NCBI RefSeq assembly: GCF_004791585.1
Contig: NZ_SRUU01000002.1
Coordinates: 62,001-126,000 of the forward strand
DNA length: 64,000 nt
Direction: 5' to 3'
Origin: Mesorhizobium sp. M1C.F.Ca.ET.210.01.1.1
GTDB taxonomy: Bacteria > Pseudomonadota > Alphaproteobacteria > Rhizobiales > Rhizobiaceae
A program made the position numbers and the translations under genes. Below are positions 7,742-17,289 of the stretch, piece by piece. Position 1 is the first letter of the stretch, and each line of letters begins with the position of its first letter. The notes under the pieces were generated by a model. That model saw only the letters and a list, made by a program, of their open reading frames with translations. It ran no database searches and was not told the DNA's origin.

Positions 7742-10668
7742 GCCCAGTTGCGCCGCGCGGCGCCAATTCCGCACCTTCCCAGCAGCCGCTGGCCGATAGC
7801 CAGGCGCCTGACGAAGGCGACGGCGTAGACACCTCGCCAAGCGTCTCCGATCGCATCGCCAAGACCACCTGCTACATGTGCGCCTGCCGCTGCGGCATCG
7901 ACGTCCACATCAAGGACGGCAAGGTGCGCTACATCAACGGCAACAAGGACCACCCGGTGAACCGCGGCGTGATCTGCAGCAAGGGCAGCGCCGGCATCAT
8001 GCAGCACTACAGCCCGGCGCGACTGAGCAAGCCATTGCTGCGCACGGGTCCGCGCGGCTCGGGCGAATTCCGCGAGATCGAGTGGGACGAGGCGTTGGCC
8101 ATCGCTACCGAGCGGCTGTCGGCGATCGGGTGCACAGATCCCAGAAAGCTCGCCTTCTTCACCGGACGCGACCAGTCGCAGTCGCTGACCGGCTGGTGGG
8201 CGAGCCAGTTCGGTACCCCCAATTTCGCTGCCCACGGCGGCTTCTGCTCGGTCAACATGGCGGCCGGCGGGCTCTACACGATCGGCGGTTCCTTCTGGGA
8301 GTTCGGCGAGCCCGACTGGGACAACACGAAGTACTTCATGCTGTTCGGGGTTGCCGAGGACCATGATTCCAATCCGATCAAGATCGGCCTCGGCAAGCTC
8401 AAGGCGCGCGGCGCCAAGGTCGTTTCGATCAATCCCTGCCGCACAGGCTACAATGCGATCGCCGACGACTGGATCGGCATCCGGCCGGGCTCGGACGGCT
8501 TGCTTGTGCTTGCTCTCGTCCACGAACTGCTTAAGGCCGGCCGCATCGATCTCGACTATCTGTTGCGCTATACGAACGCGCCGGTGCTTGTCGTGCAGGA
8601 GCCCGGATCCGCCGATGACGGACTGTTCGCACGCGACGAGCCCGGCAACCTGCTGGCTTGGGACAGGGCGGCGAAGGTTCCTGTCTACGCAACTGACCCG
8701 GATGCCAAACCAGCGCTGACCGGCAGCTACACGGTCAATGGCCGCCGCTGCATGCCCGTGTTCCAGCTCATCGCCGACCGCTACCTGGACGAGAGCTATT
8801 CGCCTGACGCGGTTGCCGCGCGCTGCGGGGTCAGCGCCACCACGATCCGCCGCATCGCGGCCGAGTTGGCGCATGTCGCCTTCGAGCAGACGATCGAGCT
8901 GCCGGTCGCCTGGACCGACTGGGCTGGCCGCCGCCACGAAACGATGAAGGGGCGGCCGGTCTCGATGCATGCCATGCGCGGCATCTCGGCCCATTCCAAC
9001 GGTTTTCATACCTGCCGCGCCATCCACCTGCTGCAGGTGCTGCTGGGCACCGTGGACGTGCCCGGGGGCTTCCGCTTCAAGCCGCCCTATCCCCGTTGCG
9101 CACCGCCGGGGCCGAAGCCAGCGGGTAAGAATGTGCGGCCGATGACGCCGCTGGAAGGCATGCCGCTCGGCTTCGTCTCAGGGCCAGACGATCTGCTCGT
9201 CGACGAGACCGGCCGGCCTACCCGCATCGACAAGGCCTATTCCTGGGAGGCGCCTTTAGCCGCGCACGGCCTGATGCACAGCGTCATCCGCAATGCCTGG
9301 GCGGGCGATCCTTATCCGATCGACACGCTGATGATGTACATGTCGAACATGGCCTGGAATTCCTCGATGAACACCGTCGAAACCATCGCCATGCTCACGG
9401 ACAAGGATGAGGTCGAAAACTATAAAATCCCCTTCATCATCTATTCCGACGCCTATTATTCCGAGACGGTGCCGTTCGCCGATCTGGTGCTGCCCGACAC
9501 CACCTATCTCGAGCGGCACGACTGCATCAGCCTGCTCGACCGGCCGATCAGCCATGCCGACGGACCGGCCGACGCCATCCGTTATCCCGTGGTGCAGCCG
9601 GATCGGGACGTGCGGCCGTTCCAGTCCGTGTTGATCGAGCTCGGTGCACGGCTCACCCTGCCTGGCTTCGTCAACGAGGACGGCTCGGCGAAATACCGCG
9701 ACTACGCCGACTACATCGTCAATCACGAGCGCACGCCCGGCATCGGACCGCTTGCCGGCTGGCGCAGCAGGACCGGCGGCTCGATCGGCAAGGGCGAGGT
9801 CAACCCGGACCAGTTGCAGCGCTACATCGACAATGGCGGCTTCTGGCATCACGCCTTTGCCGACGACCAGCGCTATTACAAGATGGCCAACGGCGCATAT
9901 CTCGATTTCGCGGTGCAGATGGGCTTCATCGCCAAGGCCGAGCCGATCGTTTTTCAGCTTTACTCGGAGCCGATGCAGCGCTTTCGGCTGGCCGCGCGCG
10001 GCCATGGAAAGGTGCAGCCGCCCGAGGCGGAACGAGGCCGCATCGAGGCCTCAATGGACCCGCTGCCGTTCTGGTACGCGCCGTTCGAGGATGACACGGT
10101 CGACCTCGAAAAGTATCCATTGCATGCGCTGACGCAGCGGCCGATGCACATGTACCATTCCTGGGGCTCGCAGAATGCATGGCTGAGGCAAATCACCAGC
10201 CAGAACCGGCTGTTCGTGCATTCAGAGACCGCCGCCAAGCTTGGCCTTGCCGACGACGACTGGGTGTGGATCGAAAGCGTCAACGGCCGGGTGAAGGGCC
10301 AGATCAAGCTGATCGACGGCGTGAATCCGGACACGGTCTGGACCTGGAACGCCATCGGCAAGCGGCGCGGCAGCTGGGGCTTGAAGGACGATGCGGCCGA
10401 GAGCAATCGCGGCTTCCTGCTCAACCATATCATCGGCGACCAGACTGCGGCCGATGCCAACGGCAGGCGCTATTCGAACTCCGATCCCGTCACGGGCCAA
10501 GCGGCGTGGTTCGACGTGCGCGTGCGCATCGTCAGATGCGCCGCGCAAGAGGCCGGCTTCACCGAGCCGCAATTCGAGCGTTTTGCCCAGCCGCCGCATT
10601 TCGAGCCCTCTGTGGATGTGCTTCGTTTCGGCGCCGAATTCCGCATCAAGAGGGAAGCCGCCGAATGA
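7738..10668 (+). CDS. soeA: Molybdopterin oxidoreductase large subunit, SoeA-like (probable sulfite dehydrogenase)
   Basis: This 976-residue catalytic subunit belongs to the DMSO reductase/PsrA family. Near residues 45-80 it has the [4Fe-4S] pattern C-x2-C-x3-C-x27-C (CYMCACRC ... VICSKG). Molybdopterin-guanine dinucleotide-binding regions follow, and a C-terminal dinucleotide-binding domain begins near LTQRPMHMYHSWGSQNAW. No Tat signal is present, so the enzyme should be cytoplasmic, as SoeA is. SoeABC oxidises sulfite to sulfate and passes electrons to quinone. The frame is open back to TTG 7546, but that segment looks non-coding, so the ATG at 7738 was chosen. The gene overlaps soeB by four bases. 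Related tetrathionate, polysulfide or formate enzymes share the fold, so the substrate is inferred. Confidence 0.82.
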   Translation: MSPVAPRGANSAPSQQPLADSQAPDEGDGVDTSPSVSDRIAKTTCYMCACRCGIDVHIKDGKVRYINGNKDHPVNRGVICSKGSAGIMQHYSPARLSKPLLRTGPRGSGEFREIEWDEALAIATERLSAIGCTDPRKLAFFTGRDQSQSLTGWWASQFGTPNFAAHGGFCSVNMAAGGLYTIGGSFWEFGEPDWDNTKYFMLFGVAEDHDSNPIKIGLGKLKARGAKVVSINPCRTGYNAIADDWIGIRPGSDGLLVLALVHELLKAGRIDLDYLLRYTNAPVLVVQEPGSADDGLFARDEPGNLLAWDRAAKVPVYATDPDAKPALTGSYTVNGRRCMPVFQLIADRYLDESYSPDAVAARCGVSATTIRRIAAELAHVAFEQTIELPVAWTDWAGRRHETMKGRPVSMHAMRGISAHSNGFHTCRAIHLLQVLLGTVDVPGGFRFKPPYPRCAPPGPKPAGKNVRPMTPLEGMPLGFVSGPDDLLVDETGRPTRIDKAYSWEAPLAAHGLMHSVIRNAWAGDPYPIDTLMMYMSNMAWNSSMNTVETIAMLTDKDEVENYKIPFIIYSDAYYSETVPFADLVLPDTTYLERHDCISLLDRPISHADGPADAIRYPVVQPDRDVRPFQSVLIELGARLTLPGFVNEDGSAKYRDYADYIVNHERTPGIGPLAGWRSRTGGSIGKGEVNPDQLQRYIDNGGFWHHAFADDQRYYKMANGAYLDFAVQMGFIAKAEPIVFQLYSEPMQRFRLAARGHGKVQPPEAERGRIEASMDPLPFWYAPFEDDTVDLEKYPLHALTQRPMHMYHSWGSQNAWLRQITSQNRLFVHSETAAKLGLADDDWVWIESVNGRVKGQIKLIDGVNPDTVWTWNAIGKRRGSWGLKDDAAESNRGFLLNHIIGDQTAADANGRRYSNSDPVTGQAAWFDVRVRIVRCAAQEAGFTEPQFERFAQPPHFEPSVDVLRFGAEFRIKREAAE

Positions 10669-11399
10669 CCTGCCTTCCCGCCCATACCGAGAAGAAGCTC
10701 GGCCTCGTCATCGACCTCGATACCTGCGTCGGCTGCCAGGCCTGCGTCACCGCCTGCAAGGAATGGAACACAGGCGGCCATATGGCGCCGCTGACCGACA
10801 TCGATGCTTATGGCGGGCATGCCGACGGCGTCTGGTTCAACCGCGTGCACAGCTATGAGCACACGACCGAGATGGGCGGCCGCACGGTCAATTTCCCGCG
10901 CTCCTGCCTGCATTGCGAGCAGCCGGCCTGCGTCACCGTCTGCCCGACGGGCGCCTCCTACAAGCGCGCCTCGGACGGCATCGTTCTGGTGGACGAGGAC
11001 AAATGCATCGGCTGCAAGCTGTGCAGCTGGGCCTGTCCCTATGGCGCGCGCGAGTTCGACACCGATGTCGGCGTGATGAAGAAATGCACGCTCTGCATCG
11101 ACCGCATCTACAACGACAACCTGGCCGAAGAAGACCGTGTGCCGGCTTGCGTCGCCGCCTGCCCGACCAGTGCCCGGCATTTCGGCGATCTCGGCGATCC
11201 GACGTCCGCCATCTCGCAGCTTGTGGCCGAGCGCAGCGGCGTCGACCTCATGCCGGAGCTCGGCTACAACCCGACCAACAAGTACCTGCCGCCGCGCGCC
11301 CATACCGGACGCTCGGCAAAAGTGGACGCGCCGGCGCTGGAGCCGATCCGGGCCGAGGGCGGGTTCCTCGGCTGGATCGACCGCATGCTTTCGAACTAG
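10665..11399 (+). CDS. soeB: 4Fe-4S ferredoxin-type subunit, SoeB-like
   Basis: This 244-residue electron-transfer subunit has cysteine groups for four [4Fe-4S] clusters: CVGCQACVTAC near residue 20, CLHCEQPACVTVC near 83, CIGCKLCSWAC near 112, and CTLC with CVAAC near 140-165. The spacing is that of the DmsB/PsrB/SoeB family, which carries electrons from the molybdenum subunit to the membrane anchor. Its ATG overlaps the soeA stop (ATGA), and soeC begins 12 bases after its stop. No signal peptide is seen, agreeing with a cytoplasmic complex. Confidence 0.88.
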   Translation: MTCLPAHTEKKLGLVIDLDTCVGCQACVTACKEWNTGGHMAPLTDIDAYGGHADGVWFNRVHSYEHTTEMGGRTVNFPRSCLHCEQPACVTVCPTGASYKRASDGIVLVDEDKCIGCKLCSWACPYGAREFDTDVGVMKKCTLCIDRIYNDNLAEEDRVPACVAACPTSARHFGDLGDPTSAISQLVAERSGVDLMPELGYNPTNKYLPPRAHTGRSAKVDAPALEPIRAEGGFLGWIDRMLSN

Positions 11400-11411
11400 C
11401 CTCAGCCAATC

Positions 11412-12350
11412 ATGCATCCCGCCTTCGCGATCGTCTTCTTCACAACCGCCACCGGGGCCGGCTACGGCCTGCTGGCGCTGCTCGGCGTGCTTGGCGGGCT
11501 AGGATTCATCCCGGCCGATTTCTGGCTTGGCCTTGTCGGCATGGCGCTTGCGCTCGCACTGATAGCGGCCGGTCTGCTCTCCTCGACCGGTCACCTCGGC
11601 CGGCCCGAGAGAGCCTGGCGCGCCTTCTCGCAATGGCGCAGCTCCTGGCTGTCGCGCGAAGGCGTGGCGTCGGTCGTGACGTTTGTGCCCACCGCGCTGT
11701 TCGGCATCGGCTGGGTGTTTCTCGGTCGCAGCGGCGGCTGGGTGGCCGGCGCCGGTCTGCTGGCGGCGGCCGGTGCGGTCACCACCGTCTGCACGACAGG
11801 CATGATCTACGCATCGCTGAAGCCGATCGCCCAATGGCACAGCCGCTATACTTTGCCGGCTTATCTTGTCTTTGCGGCGATGACCGGCGGTGTGCTGCTG
11901 AACGTCCTTCTCCAGGGTTTCGGCCTCGGATCGACGGCGGTGCTTGCTGGCGCATTGCTAGCCACGCTCGCGGGCTGGGGCTGGAAACTCGCGACCTGGC
12001 GGTACAACGACCGGCTGGAGATCCCGACCACCGCCAACACGGCGACCGGTCTCGCCGGCGGCACGGTGCGGTCGGTCGAATGGCCGCACACCCAAGAGAA
12101 CTACCTGCTCAAGGAGATGGGATTCCGCATCGCGCGCAAGCACAGCACTAAGCTGCGGCGGATCACGCAAGGGCTGGCCTTCGCTCTACCAGCCTTGCTG
12201 CTTGGCGGCGTGTTCGTCCTGCCTTGGCCGGTCGCCCTTGTGCTTTCAGCGCTCGCCGCGATCCTGCAGTTCGCCGGCATGCTGGCGGAGCGCTGGCTGT
12301 TCTTCGCCGAGGCGAAGCATACGGTCACGCTCTATTACGGCAGAGAGTAG
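11412..12350 (+). CDS. soeC: DmsC/SoeC-like membrane anchor subunit
   Basis: This 312-residue hydrophobic protein has about eight membrane segments and is the third gene of the operon. It resembles the DmsC family, including the STGHLGRPERAWRAF loop near residue 60 and ETYLL-like loop (QENYLLKEMGFRIARKH) near residue 230. In this family the anchor takes electrons to or from the quinone pool. The sequence order large subunit, ferredoxin, anchor is that of SoeABC. The gene converges on pdeM, with two bases between the stops. Confidence 0.87.
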   Translation: MHPAFAIVFFTTATGAGYGLLALLGVLGGLGFIPADFWLGLVGMALALALIAAGLLSSTGHLGRPERAWRAFSQWRSSWLSREGVASVVTFVPTALFGIGWVFLGRSGGWVAGAGLLAAAGAVTTVCTTGMIYASLKPIAQWHSRYTLPAYLVFAAMTGGVLLNVLLQGFGLGSTAVLAGALLATLAGWGWKLATWRYNDRLEIPTTANTATGLAGGTVRSVEWPHTQENYLLKEMGFRIARKHSTKLRRITQGLAFALPALLLGGVFVLPWPVALVLSALAAILQFAGMLAERWLFFAEAKHTVTLYYGRE

Positions 12351-12352
12351 GT

Positions 12353-13069
12353 TCACCCCGGCCGCAGCATCGAGCCGGAGATGGCAAAGATGCGCTCGGC
12401 GCCGAGCATATAGGCAACAAGCGTTTCCAGCCGGAACAGGCCGGCATAGGCGCGGTCGAGCACGTTGAGTGAGCCGGTATAGGCGCCGAAGGCCGGCATG
12501 ATCATGCGGCCGCCATCGCCAGCGAAGCAGCGCCGCCGGACCGAGCGACCGCGCTGGACGATGCGGGCGCAGGGATGGAGATGGCCGGCGATCTCGCCTT
12601 CGACCCGCTGCTTCGAGGGCTCGTGGCGGAAGACCAGCGAACCGATGGCGAGTTCCCTCACGGTGTCTCCGGGCAGGTCGGCAGGCGCCTCCGGATCATG
12701 GTTGCCGGCAACCCAGAACCAGTCGCGGCCGGCCATCATCGCCTCCAGCCGTTCGCGGAAGCTCGAATGCATGCGCTCGGCGCCGCCGCCGTCGTGGAAT
12801 GAATCGCCAAGGCTGACGACGATGCGCGGCTGATAGTCGGCGATCACCGCCTGCAGGCGCAGCAAAGTGGCGCCAGTGTCGTAAGGCGGGATCAGCGCGC
12901 CGCGCTTGGCGAAAGAAGAACCCTTTTCGAGATGCAGGTCGGAGACTGCGAGCAGCCGCAGATCGGGGAAATAGAGCACGCCGCGCCGGTCGCAGACCGC
13001 GCGCTCGCCGGCGATGCCGATCAAATCGGCCTCGGCGATCAGCGTTGCGCGCGACAACGAAAAATTCAT
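12353..13069 (-). CDS. pdeM: Ligase-associated DNA damage response endonuclease PdeM
   Basis: This 238-residue calcineurin-type metallophosphoesterase shows all the metal-binding motifs: SDLHLEKG near residue 44, GDSFHD near 87, GNHDPE near 121, and GHLHP near 159. The family is called ligase-associated because it is usually linked to the Lhr-type helicase and an ATP-dependent DNA ligase. The helicase is the gene directly upstream (20-bp gap); no ligase or exonuclease partner is in the window. A GGAGAGGGG sequence precedes the ATG closely. Confidence 0.9.
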   Translation of the reverse strand: MNFSLSRATLIAEADLIGIAGERAVCDRRGVLYFPDLRLLAVSDLHLEKGSSFAKRGALIPPYDTGATLLRLQAVIADYQPRIVVSLGDSFHDGGGAERMHSSFRERLEAMMAGRDWFWVAGNHDPEAPADLPGDTVRELAIGSLVFRHEPSKQRVEGEIAGHLHPCARIVQRGRSVRRRCFAGDGGRMIMPAFGAYTGSLNVLDRAYAGLFRLETLVAYMLGAERIFAISGSMLRPG

Positions 13070-13089
13070 CCCCTCTCCGTCTTCAGCCT

Positions 13090-15624
13090 TCAGCTTCGGC
13101 CCATCGCTTCTTCGACCAGATCGGCGGCCTCCATCAAGAGTGTGTCGTTGGCGCCGCCATTGACCGATTCCTTGCCGATCTCCAGCATCACCGGCACCGC
13201 CAGCGGCGAGATCTGATCGAGATGCTTATGCACGATTCGACCGCGCACGCGCGAGAGCATCTCGCCAAGTCTGCTGACATCGAGCAGGCCGGCCGACGCA
13301 TCGGTGCGTGTTGCCTGCAGCAAAATATGGTCCGGCTCATGGCTGCGCAGCACATCATAGATCAGGTCTGCCGAGACCGTCACCTGGCGCCCGCTCTTCT
13401 CCTGGCCGGGATAGCGCTTCTCGATCAGCCCGGCGATGACGGCGCAGGTGCGGAAGGTGCGCTTCAGCATCCAGCTGTCGTTCAGCCAGGCCTCGAGATC
13501 GTCGCCAAGCATGTCCTCGTCGAACAGTGCGGCCAGCGACGGCTTCTTCGCCTTGAACAGAGCCGCCATATCGTCCAGCGCCCACACGGCAAGCGAATAG
13601 TCGGTCGCCACGAAGCCGAGCGGCCTGGCATGCGCACGCTCCAGCCGGCGCGTGAGCAGCATGCCGAGCGTCTGGTGCGCCAGCCGGCCCTCGAAGGGAT
13701 AGGCGATCATGTAGTTGCGGTTGCCGCGCGGAAAGGTCTCGACCAGAAGATCGCCGCGCTTCGGCAGCACCGACTTCTCCTTCTGCAGCCTAAGCCAGTC
13801 GGCGACCTGCTCCGGCAGGGCTTTCCAGCGATCGCTGTCGGCCAGCATGGCGCGCACCTGCTCGGCAAGATAAGTCGACAGCGGGAACTTGCCGCCGGCA
13901 TAGGACGGCACGATGATGTTGGCGCCGGCGCCGTTGGAGACGACGCATTCGTTCTCGCGGATGCCTTCAAAGCGCAGCACCTTGCCGGCGAAGAGAAAAT
14001 TGTCGCCGGGGCGCAGCGTCTCGGCGAAATACTCCTCGATCTTGCCGAGCACCGGTCCGCCGCGGCCGGCCATGCCCCGCCCCTGCCGGACATAGCGGAC
14101 ATTGAGCTCCGGCATTTCGACGATGGTGCCGACATTCAGCCGGTATTGCTGCGCGACGCTTGGATGCGAGATGCGCCATAGCCCGTCCTTGTTCCGGCGG
14201 ATGCGGGCATAGCGCTCGTAGTTCTTCAGCGCGTAGCCGCCGGTGGCGACGAAGTCGATGACCCGGCCAAAGGTCTCCCGCTCCAAAGCTGCGTAAGGGG
14301 CTGCGCCACGCACCTCCTCGAACAGAAGGTCGGCATCGAACGGTCCGCCGCAGGCGACGCCCAGCACATGCTGCGACAGCACGTCGAGCGCGCCCTTGAT
14401 CAGCGGCGTCGTGTCCTGCGCGCCGAGATAGTTGGCGTCGAGCGCGGCACGGCATTCCAGCACCTCGAAGCGATTGGCTGGGATCAGGATCGCCTTCGAC
14501 GGCTCGTCCATGCGGTGGTTGGCGCGGCCGATGCGCTGCGCCAGCCGACTGGCGCCCTTCGGCGCGCCGACATGCACGACAAGGTCGACATCGCCCCAGT
14601 CGATGCCGAGATCGAGCGTGGAGGTGGCGACGATTGCGCGCAGCGCATTGTCGGCCATCGCCTTCTCGACGCGGCGGCGCTGGCCGACATCGAGCGAGCC
14701 GTGATGCAGCGCGATCGGAAGCGCGTCCTCGTTGGCCCGCCAGAGCTCCTGGAATAGCAGCTCGGCCTGGCTGCGGGTGTTGACGAAGAGAAGCGTCGTG
14801 CGGTGCTTTCTGATCGCCTCGTAGATCTCTGGAATGGCGTAGCGGGCCGAATGCCCAGACCACGGCACACGCTCGCGCGAGTCGAGAATGGAGATATCGG
14901 GCTTGGCGCCGCCGGCAACCGTGATCAGCCCGGCCATCTCGGAACTCTTTGCGTCTATGGGCCGGTTCTGCGCGACCAGCCAGCGCCGCAGTTCGTCCGG
15001 CTCGGCGACGGTCGCCGACAGGCCGATGGTCTGCAGCCCGGGGACGAAGGCGCGCAGCCGCGCCAGACCTAGCGCCAGCAGATGCCCGCGCTTCGAGGTG
15101 ACGAGTGAATGCAACTCGTCGAGCACCACGTACCGCAGGTCCTCGAAGAAACGCCTGGCGTCATTCGAGGCGATCAGCAGGGCGAGTTGCTCGGGCGTGG
15201 TGAGCAGGATGTCGGGCGGCACTAGCTTCTGCCGCTGGCGCTTGTGCGAGGGCGTGTCGCCGGTGCGTGTCTCGATAGTGACCGGCAGTCCGATCTCCTC
15301 GACAGGCTTGCCGAGATTGCGCTCGATGTCGACGGCCAAAGCCTTGAGCGGCGAAATGTAGAGCGTGTGGATGCCGCGATGGGCTTCGCCGGGCTTGCGG
15401 CGCGAACGTCGCGCAAGCTCGGTGAGTGACGGCAGGAAGCCGGCCAGCGTCTTGCCGGCGCCGGTCGGCGCGATCAGCAGCACCGACTGCCCAGCCTCGG
15501 CCTTCGCCAGCAGCTCGAGCTGGTGGACGCGCGGCGACCAGCCTTTCTCGCCGAACCATCTTGCGAACGGCTCGGGCAGGAGAACGGAGGCATTCTGTTC
15601 GGCAAGGCGCGGCTGCTCTGTCAC
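13090..15624 (-). CDS. Ligase-associated DEXH-box helicase (Lhr-like)
   Basis: This superfamily 2 helicase of about 844 residues has Walker A APTGAGKTLAGFLPS, the DELHSLV box, motif III GLSATV, and motifs V and VI (ATSTLDLGIDWGDVDL, QRIGRANHR). A winged-helix and Lhr-core region follow. It is predicted to act in DNA repair with PdeM, which follows it. The frame runs open to ATG 15831, but those extra residues lie in a palindromic intergenic repeat and show no homology-like pattern. The GTG at 15624 (VTEQPRLAEQ) was therefore chosen. Confidence 0.9.
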   Translation of the reverse strand: MTEQPRLAEQNASVLLPEPFARWFGEKGWSPRVHQLELLAKAEAGQSVLLIAPTGAGKTLAGFLPSLTELARRSRRKPGEAHRGIHTLYISPLKALAVDIERNLGKPVEEIGLPVTIETRTGDTPSHKRQRQKLVPPDILLTTPEQLALLIASNDARRFFEDLRYVVLDELHSLVTSKRGHLLALGLARLRAFVPGLQTIGLSATVAEPDELRRWLVAQNRPIDAKSSEMAGLITVAGGAKPDISILDSRERVPWSGHSARYAIPEIYEAIRKHRTTLLFVNTRSQAELLFQELWRANEDALPIALHHGSLDVGQRRRVEKAMADNALRAIVATSTLDLGIDWGDVDLVVHVGAPKGASRLAQRIGRANHRMDEPSKAILIPANRFEVLECRAALDANYLGAQDTTPLIKGALDVLSQHVLGVACGGPFDADLLFEEVRGAAPYAALERETFGRVIDFVATGGYALKNYERYARIRRNKDGLWRISHPSVAQQYRLNVGTIVEMPELNVRYVRQGRGMAGRGGPVLGKIEEYFAETLRPGDNFLFAGKVLRFEGIRENECVVSNGAGANIIVPSYAGGKFPLSTYLAEQVRAMLADSDRWKALPEQVADWLRLQKEKSVLPKRGDLLVETFPRGNRNYMIAYPFEGRLAHQTLGMLLTRRLERAHARPLGFVATDYSLAVWALDDMAALFKAKKPSLAALFDEDMLGDDLEAWLNDSWMLKRTFRTCAVIAGLIEKRYPGQEKSGRQVTVSADLIYDVLRSHEPDHILLQATRTDASAGLLDVSRLGEMLSRVRGRIVHKHLDQISPLAVPVMLEIGKESVNGGANDTLLMEAADLVEEAMGRS

Positions 15625-15639
15625 GCGCCAGAGGTAGCG

Positions 15640-15848
15640 CGACGACGCGTGATCGCCAAGGAAAATCGGAACAAAAGGGGATCGTTCTTCCCTTCCCCCT
15701 GTGGGAGAAGGTGGATCGGCGCGCAGCGGCAAGACGCATGAGGGGTGTTCCAGCTTGGCGCAACTCACCCTCACCCGAATTGCCAACCGATTTGCGAAGA
15801 GCAAATCGGGGCAATCCGGCCTCTCCCTCAAGGGGAGAGGTAAGGGCG
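15640..15848. repeat. Dispersed rhizobial intergenic repeat mosaic
   Basis: The gap between the helicase and NlpC genes carries inverted pieces of the kind found scattered in rhizobial genomes. TTCCCCCTGTGGGAGAAGG lies at its left end, and CTCTCCCTCAAGGGGAGAGG at its right end. A palindrome, GATTTGCGAAGAGCAAATC, lies at 15790-15808. It sits directly after the stop of the NlpC gene. No gene is seen in it. Confidence 0.6.
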
Positions 15849-16709
15849 CTACGGCCTCCGAAACCCTGTCGGCCCGCCATAGAGATAGCCGATGCGGTCG
15901 ATCGCCTCCTTCAGCCCTTCGCGTGAGACCAGCATGGTGTGGCCATTGGCGTGGATCATGTCCTTCGCATCGGTCATGATGGCGACGTGGCCCTTCCAGA
16001 AGACGAGGTCGCCGCGCTGAAGTCCGGAAAAATCGGGACCGGGTTCGAACGGCGTGCCGATCGATGCCGCCTGCATGTCGGAGTCTCGCAGCACGTCCTT
16101 GCCGGTCATGCGCATCGCAAGTTGCACCAGCCCGGAGCAGTCGATGCCGAAGCCGGAAACGCCGCCCCAGAGATAAGGCGTGCCGAGGAAGCTCTCCGCC
16201 ACCGTGACATAGTCATCGGCAAGGTCAGCGATCGGCTGCAGGTGACCCGCGACGATCGCCTGGCCGGACGGCAACAGCGCATAGTGCGTGCCGCGGGTTT
16301 CGGCCCCACCCGTCACCGTCACCGTCGAGCCCATCGACAATTGCCCGCCGATCGGAAAGCGCAGGTCAGGCCCCGGATAGAGGAAGGTGCGCGGGACCGA
16401 GACGATGTGGGTGGGCGCCTGCTTGCGCGGACCAAGCACATTGTCGGCGACATAGCCGACATAGCCGTCGCGCTCGGCCTGCACCCAGGCCCAGCCTTCC
16501 GCGTCCTCGAAGACAAGCACGTCGTCACCGAAGAGCGCCTGGGTGTTGACGCCGGCATCGGGGCGCGGCGCCTTGCGCAGGTCGGCGACGGCGGACGTGA
16601 TCCGCGCCGGGCGGCCGGCAACGAAGCGGTCGGCGGCGACCTCTCCTTTCAGCCTGGTATCGGCCAGATCGGAACGGAAGGCATGAAGGCGGGCATCCCT
16701 GGCGGTCAA
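15849..16709 (-). CDS. NlpC/P60 (C40) family cell-wall hydrolase with SH3 domains
   Basis: This 286-residue protein has two bacterial SH3-like domains in the N-terminal 150 residues (ADLRKAPRPDAG, GYVGYVADNVLG) and a C-terminal NlpC/P60 domain. The catalytic cysteine is in GIDCSGLVQL near residue 193 and the histidine in GHVAIMTDA near 244. Enzymes of this type cut peptide stems of peptidoglycan, often gamma-D-glutamyl-diaminopimelate bonds. No signal peptide is visible, so export is unexplained or it may recycle peptides inside. The start is TTG 16709; no upstream in-frame ATG exists before the neighbouring repeat. Confidence 0.87.
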   Translation of the reverse strand: MTARDARLHAFRSDLADTRLKGEVAADRFVAGRPARITSAVADLRKAPRPDAGVNTQALFGDDVLVFEDAEGWAWVQAERDGYVGYVADNVLGPRKQAPTHIVSVPRTFLYPGPDLRFPIGGQLSMGSTVTVTGGAETRGTHYALLPSGQAIVAGHLQPIADLADDYVTVAESFLGTPYLWGGVSGFGIDCSGLVQLAMRMTGKDVLRDSDMQAASIGTPFEPGPDFSGLQRGDLVFWKGHVAIMTDAKDMIHANGHTMLVSREGLKEAIDRIGYLYGGPTGFRRP

Positions 16710-16750
16710 ATCGGCAATCCAGTCAAATCGAATATCTAGTTCTTTGTTGG

Positions 16751-16800
16751 AGCATGATCTTATCCGAAAAACCGGTTCCCACTTTTCGGGATCATGCTCT
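16751..16800. repeat. 50-bp dispersed palindrome (CATGATC family)
   Basis: The arms GAGCATGATC and GATCATGCTC enclose a centre containing CCGGTTCCC. It abuts the MarR gene stop codon, whose last bases at 16799 lie inside it. A related copy occurs at 56595-56642. This type is abundant in Mesorhizobium-like genomes. Confidence 0.75.
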
Positions 16801-17149
16801 AGATGGGCAGTTCATGCGCCCGGTCAACGATACCATCGCCGAAGCGCTCGACAAAGAGCGCGCCTTCGACCGTGCGCCGGATCAGCACATTGCGCTTGTC
16901 GAGCTCGTCGCGGTGGCGCGAGACCAGCTTCAGCGCGCCCATCGTGTCGAGTGCCCGGGTGATGACCGGCTTGGTGACGTTGAGCCTCGCGGCCAGCCCG
17001 CGCACCGTATGCGGCGGCGGGTCGAGGTAGATGGTGAGCAGGATCGCCGTCTGGCGCATGGTGAGGTCGGGCGCGCCGTCGCGCACCTGCGACAGCAACA
17101 CCTGCTGCCACAGTCGCAAGGCCTGGCTCGGGCGCATCGAGATCGACAT
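16799..17149 (-). CDS. MarR family winged-helix transcriptional regulator
   Basis: This 116-residue small regulator has the MarR-like winged helix: LTMRQTAILLTIYL, then VRGLAARLNVTKPVITRALDTMG as the helix-turn-helix, and a wing ending in ELDKRNVLIRRTVEG. It is shorter than typical MarR proteins (about 140) because the C-terminal dimer helix is brief. It lies downstream of the pepA-like gene on the same strand with two palindromes between them. Its target and ligand are unknown. A second ATG twelve bases downstream is an alternative start. Confidence 0.82.
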   Translation of the reverse strand: MSISMRPSQALRLWQQVLLSQVRDGAPDLTMRQTAILLTIYLDPPPHTVRGLAARLNVTKPVITRALDTMGALKLVSRHRDELDKRNVLIRRTVEGALFVERFGDGIVDRAHELPI

Positions 17150-17231
17150 CCGCCCAGTATGGCGGCAATTCGTTTCGCTTCCGTTTCAGTCCTTGGCGTT
17201 TTGCCGGCTTTCCGGTGCATATTTGTTTCAC

Positions 17232-17275
17232 GCAATTCCTGACGGAAAACCGCTGCGCACTTCTCCTGGAATTGC
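17232..17275. repeat. 44-bp palindromic repeat, copy a
   Basis: GCAATTCC at the left and GGAATTGC at the right bound a centre reading GACGGAAAACCGCTGCGCAC. It is the first of six copies in the window, in tandem with copy b 14 bases away, downstream of the aminopeptidase gene. Confidence 0.8.
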
Positions 17276-17289
17276 CGCTTTTGGTTTTC

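Noticed and set aside
15625..15831. N-terminal extension of the Lhr-type helicase
   Set aside because: The extra residues are translated from a dispersed palindromic repeat; the GTG at 15624 is a better start.
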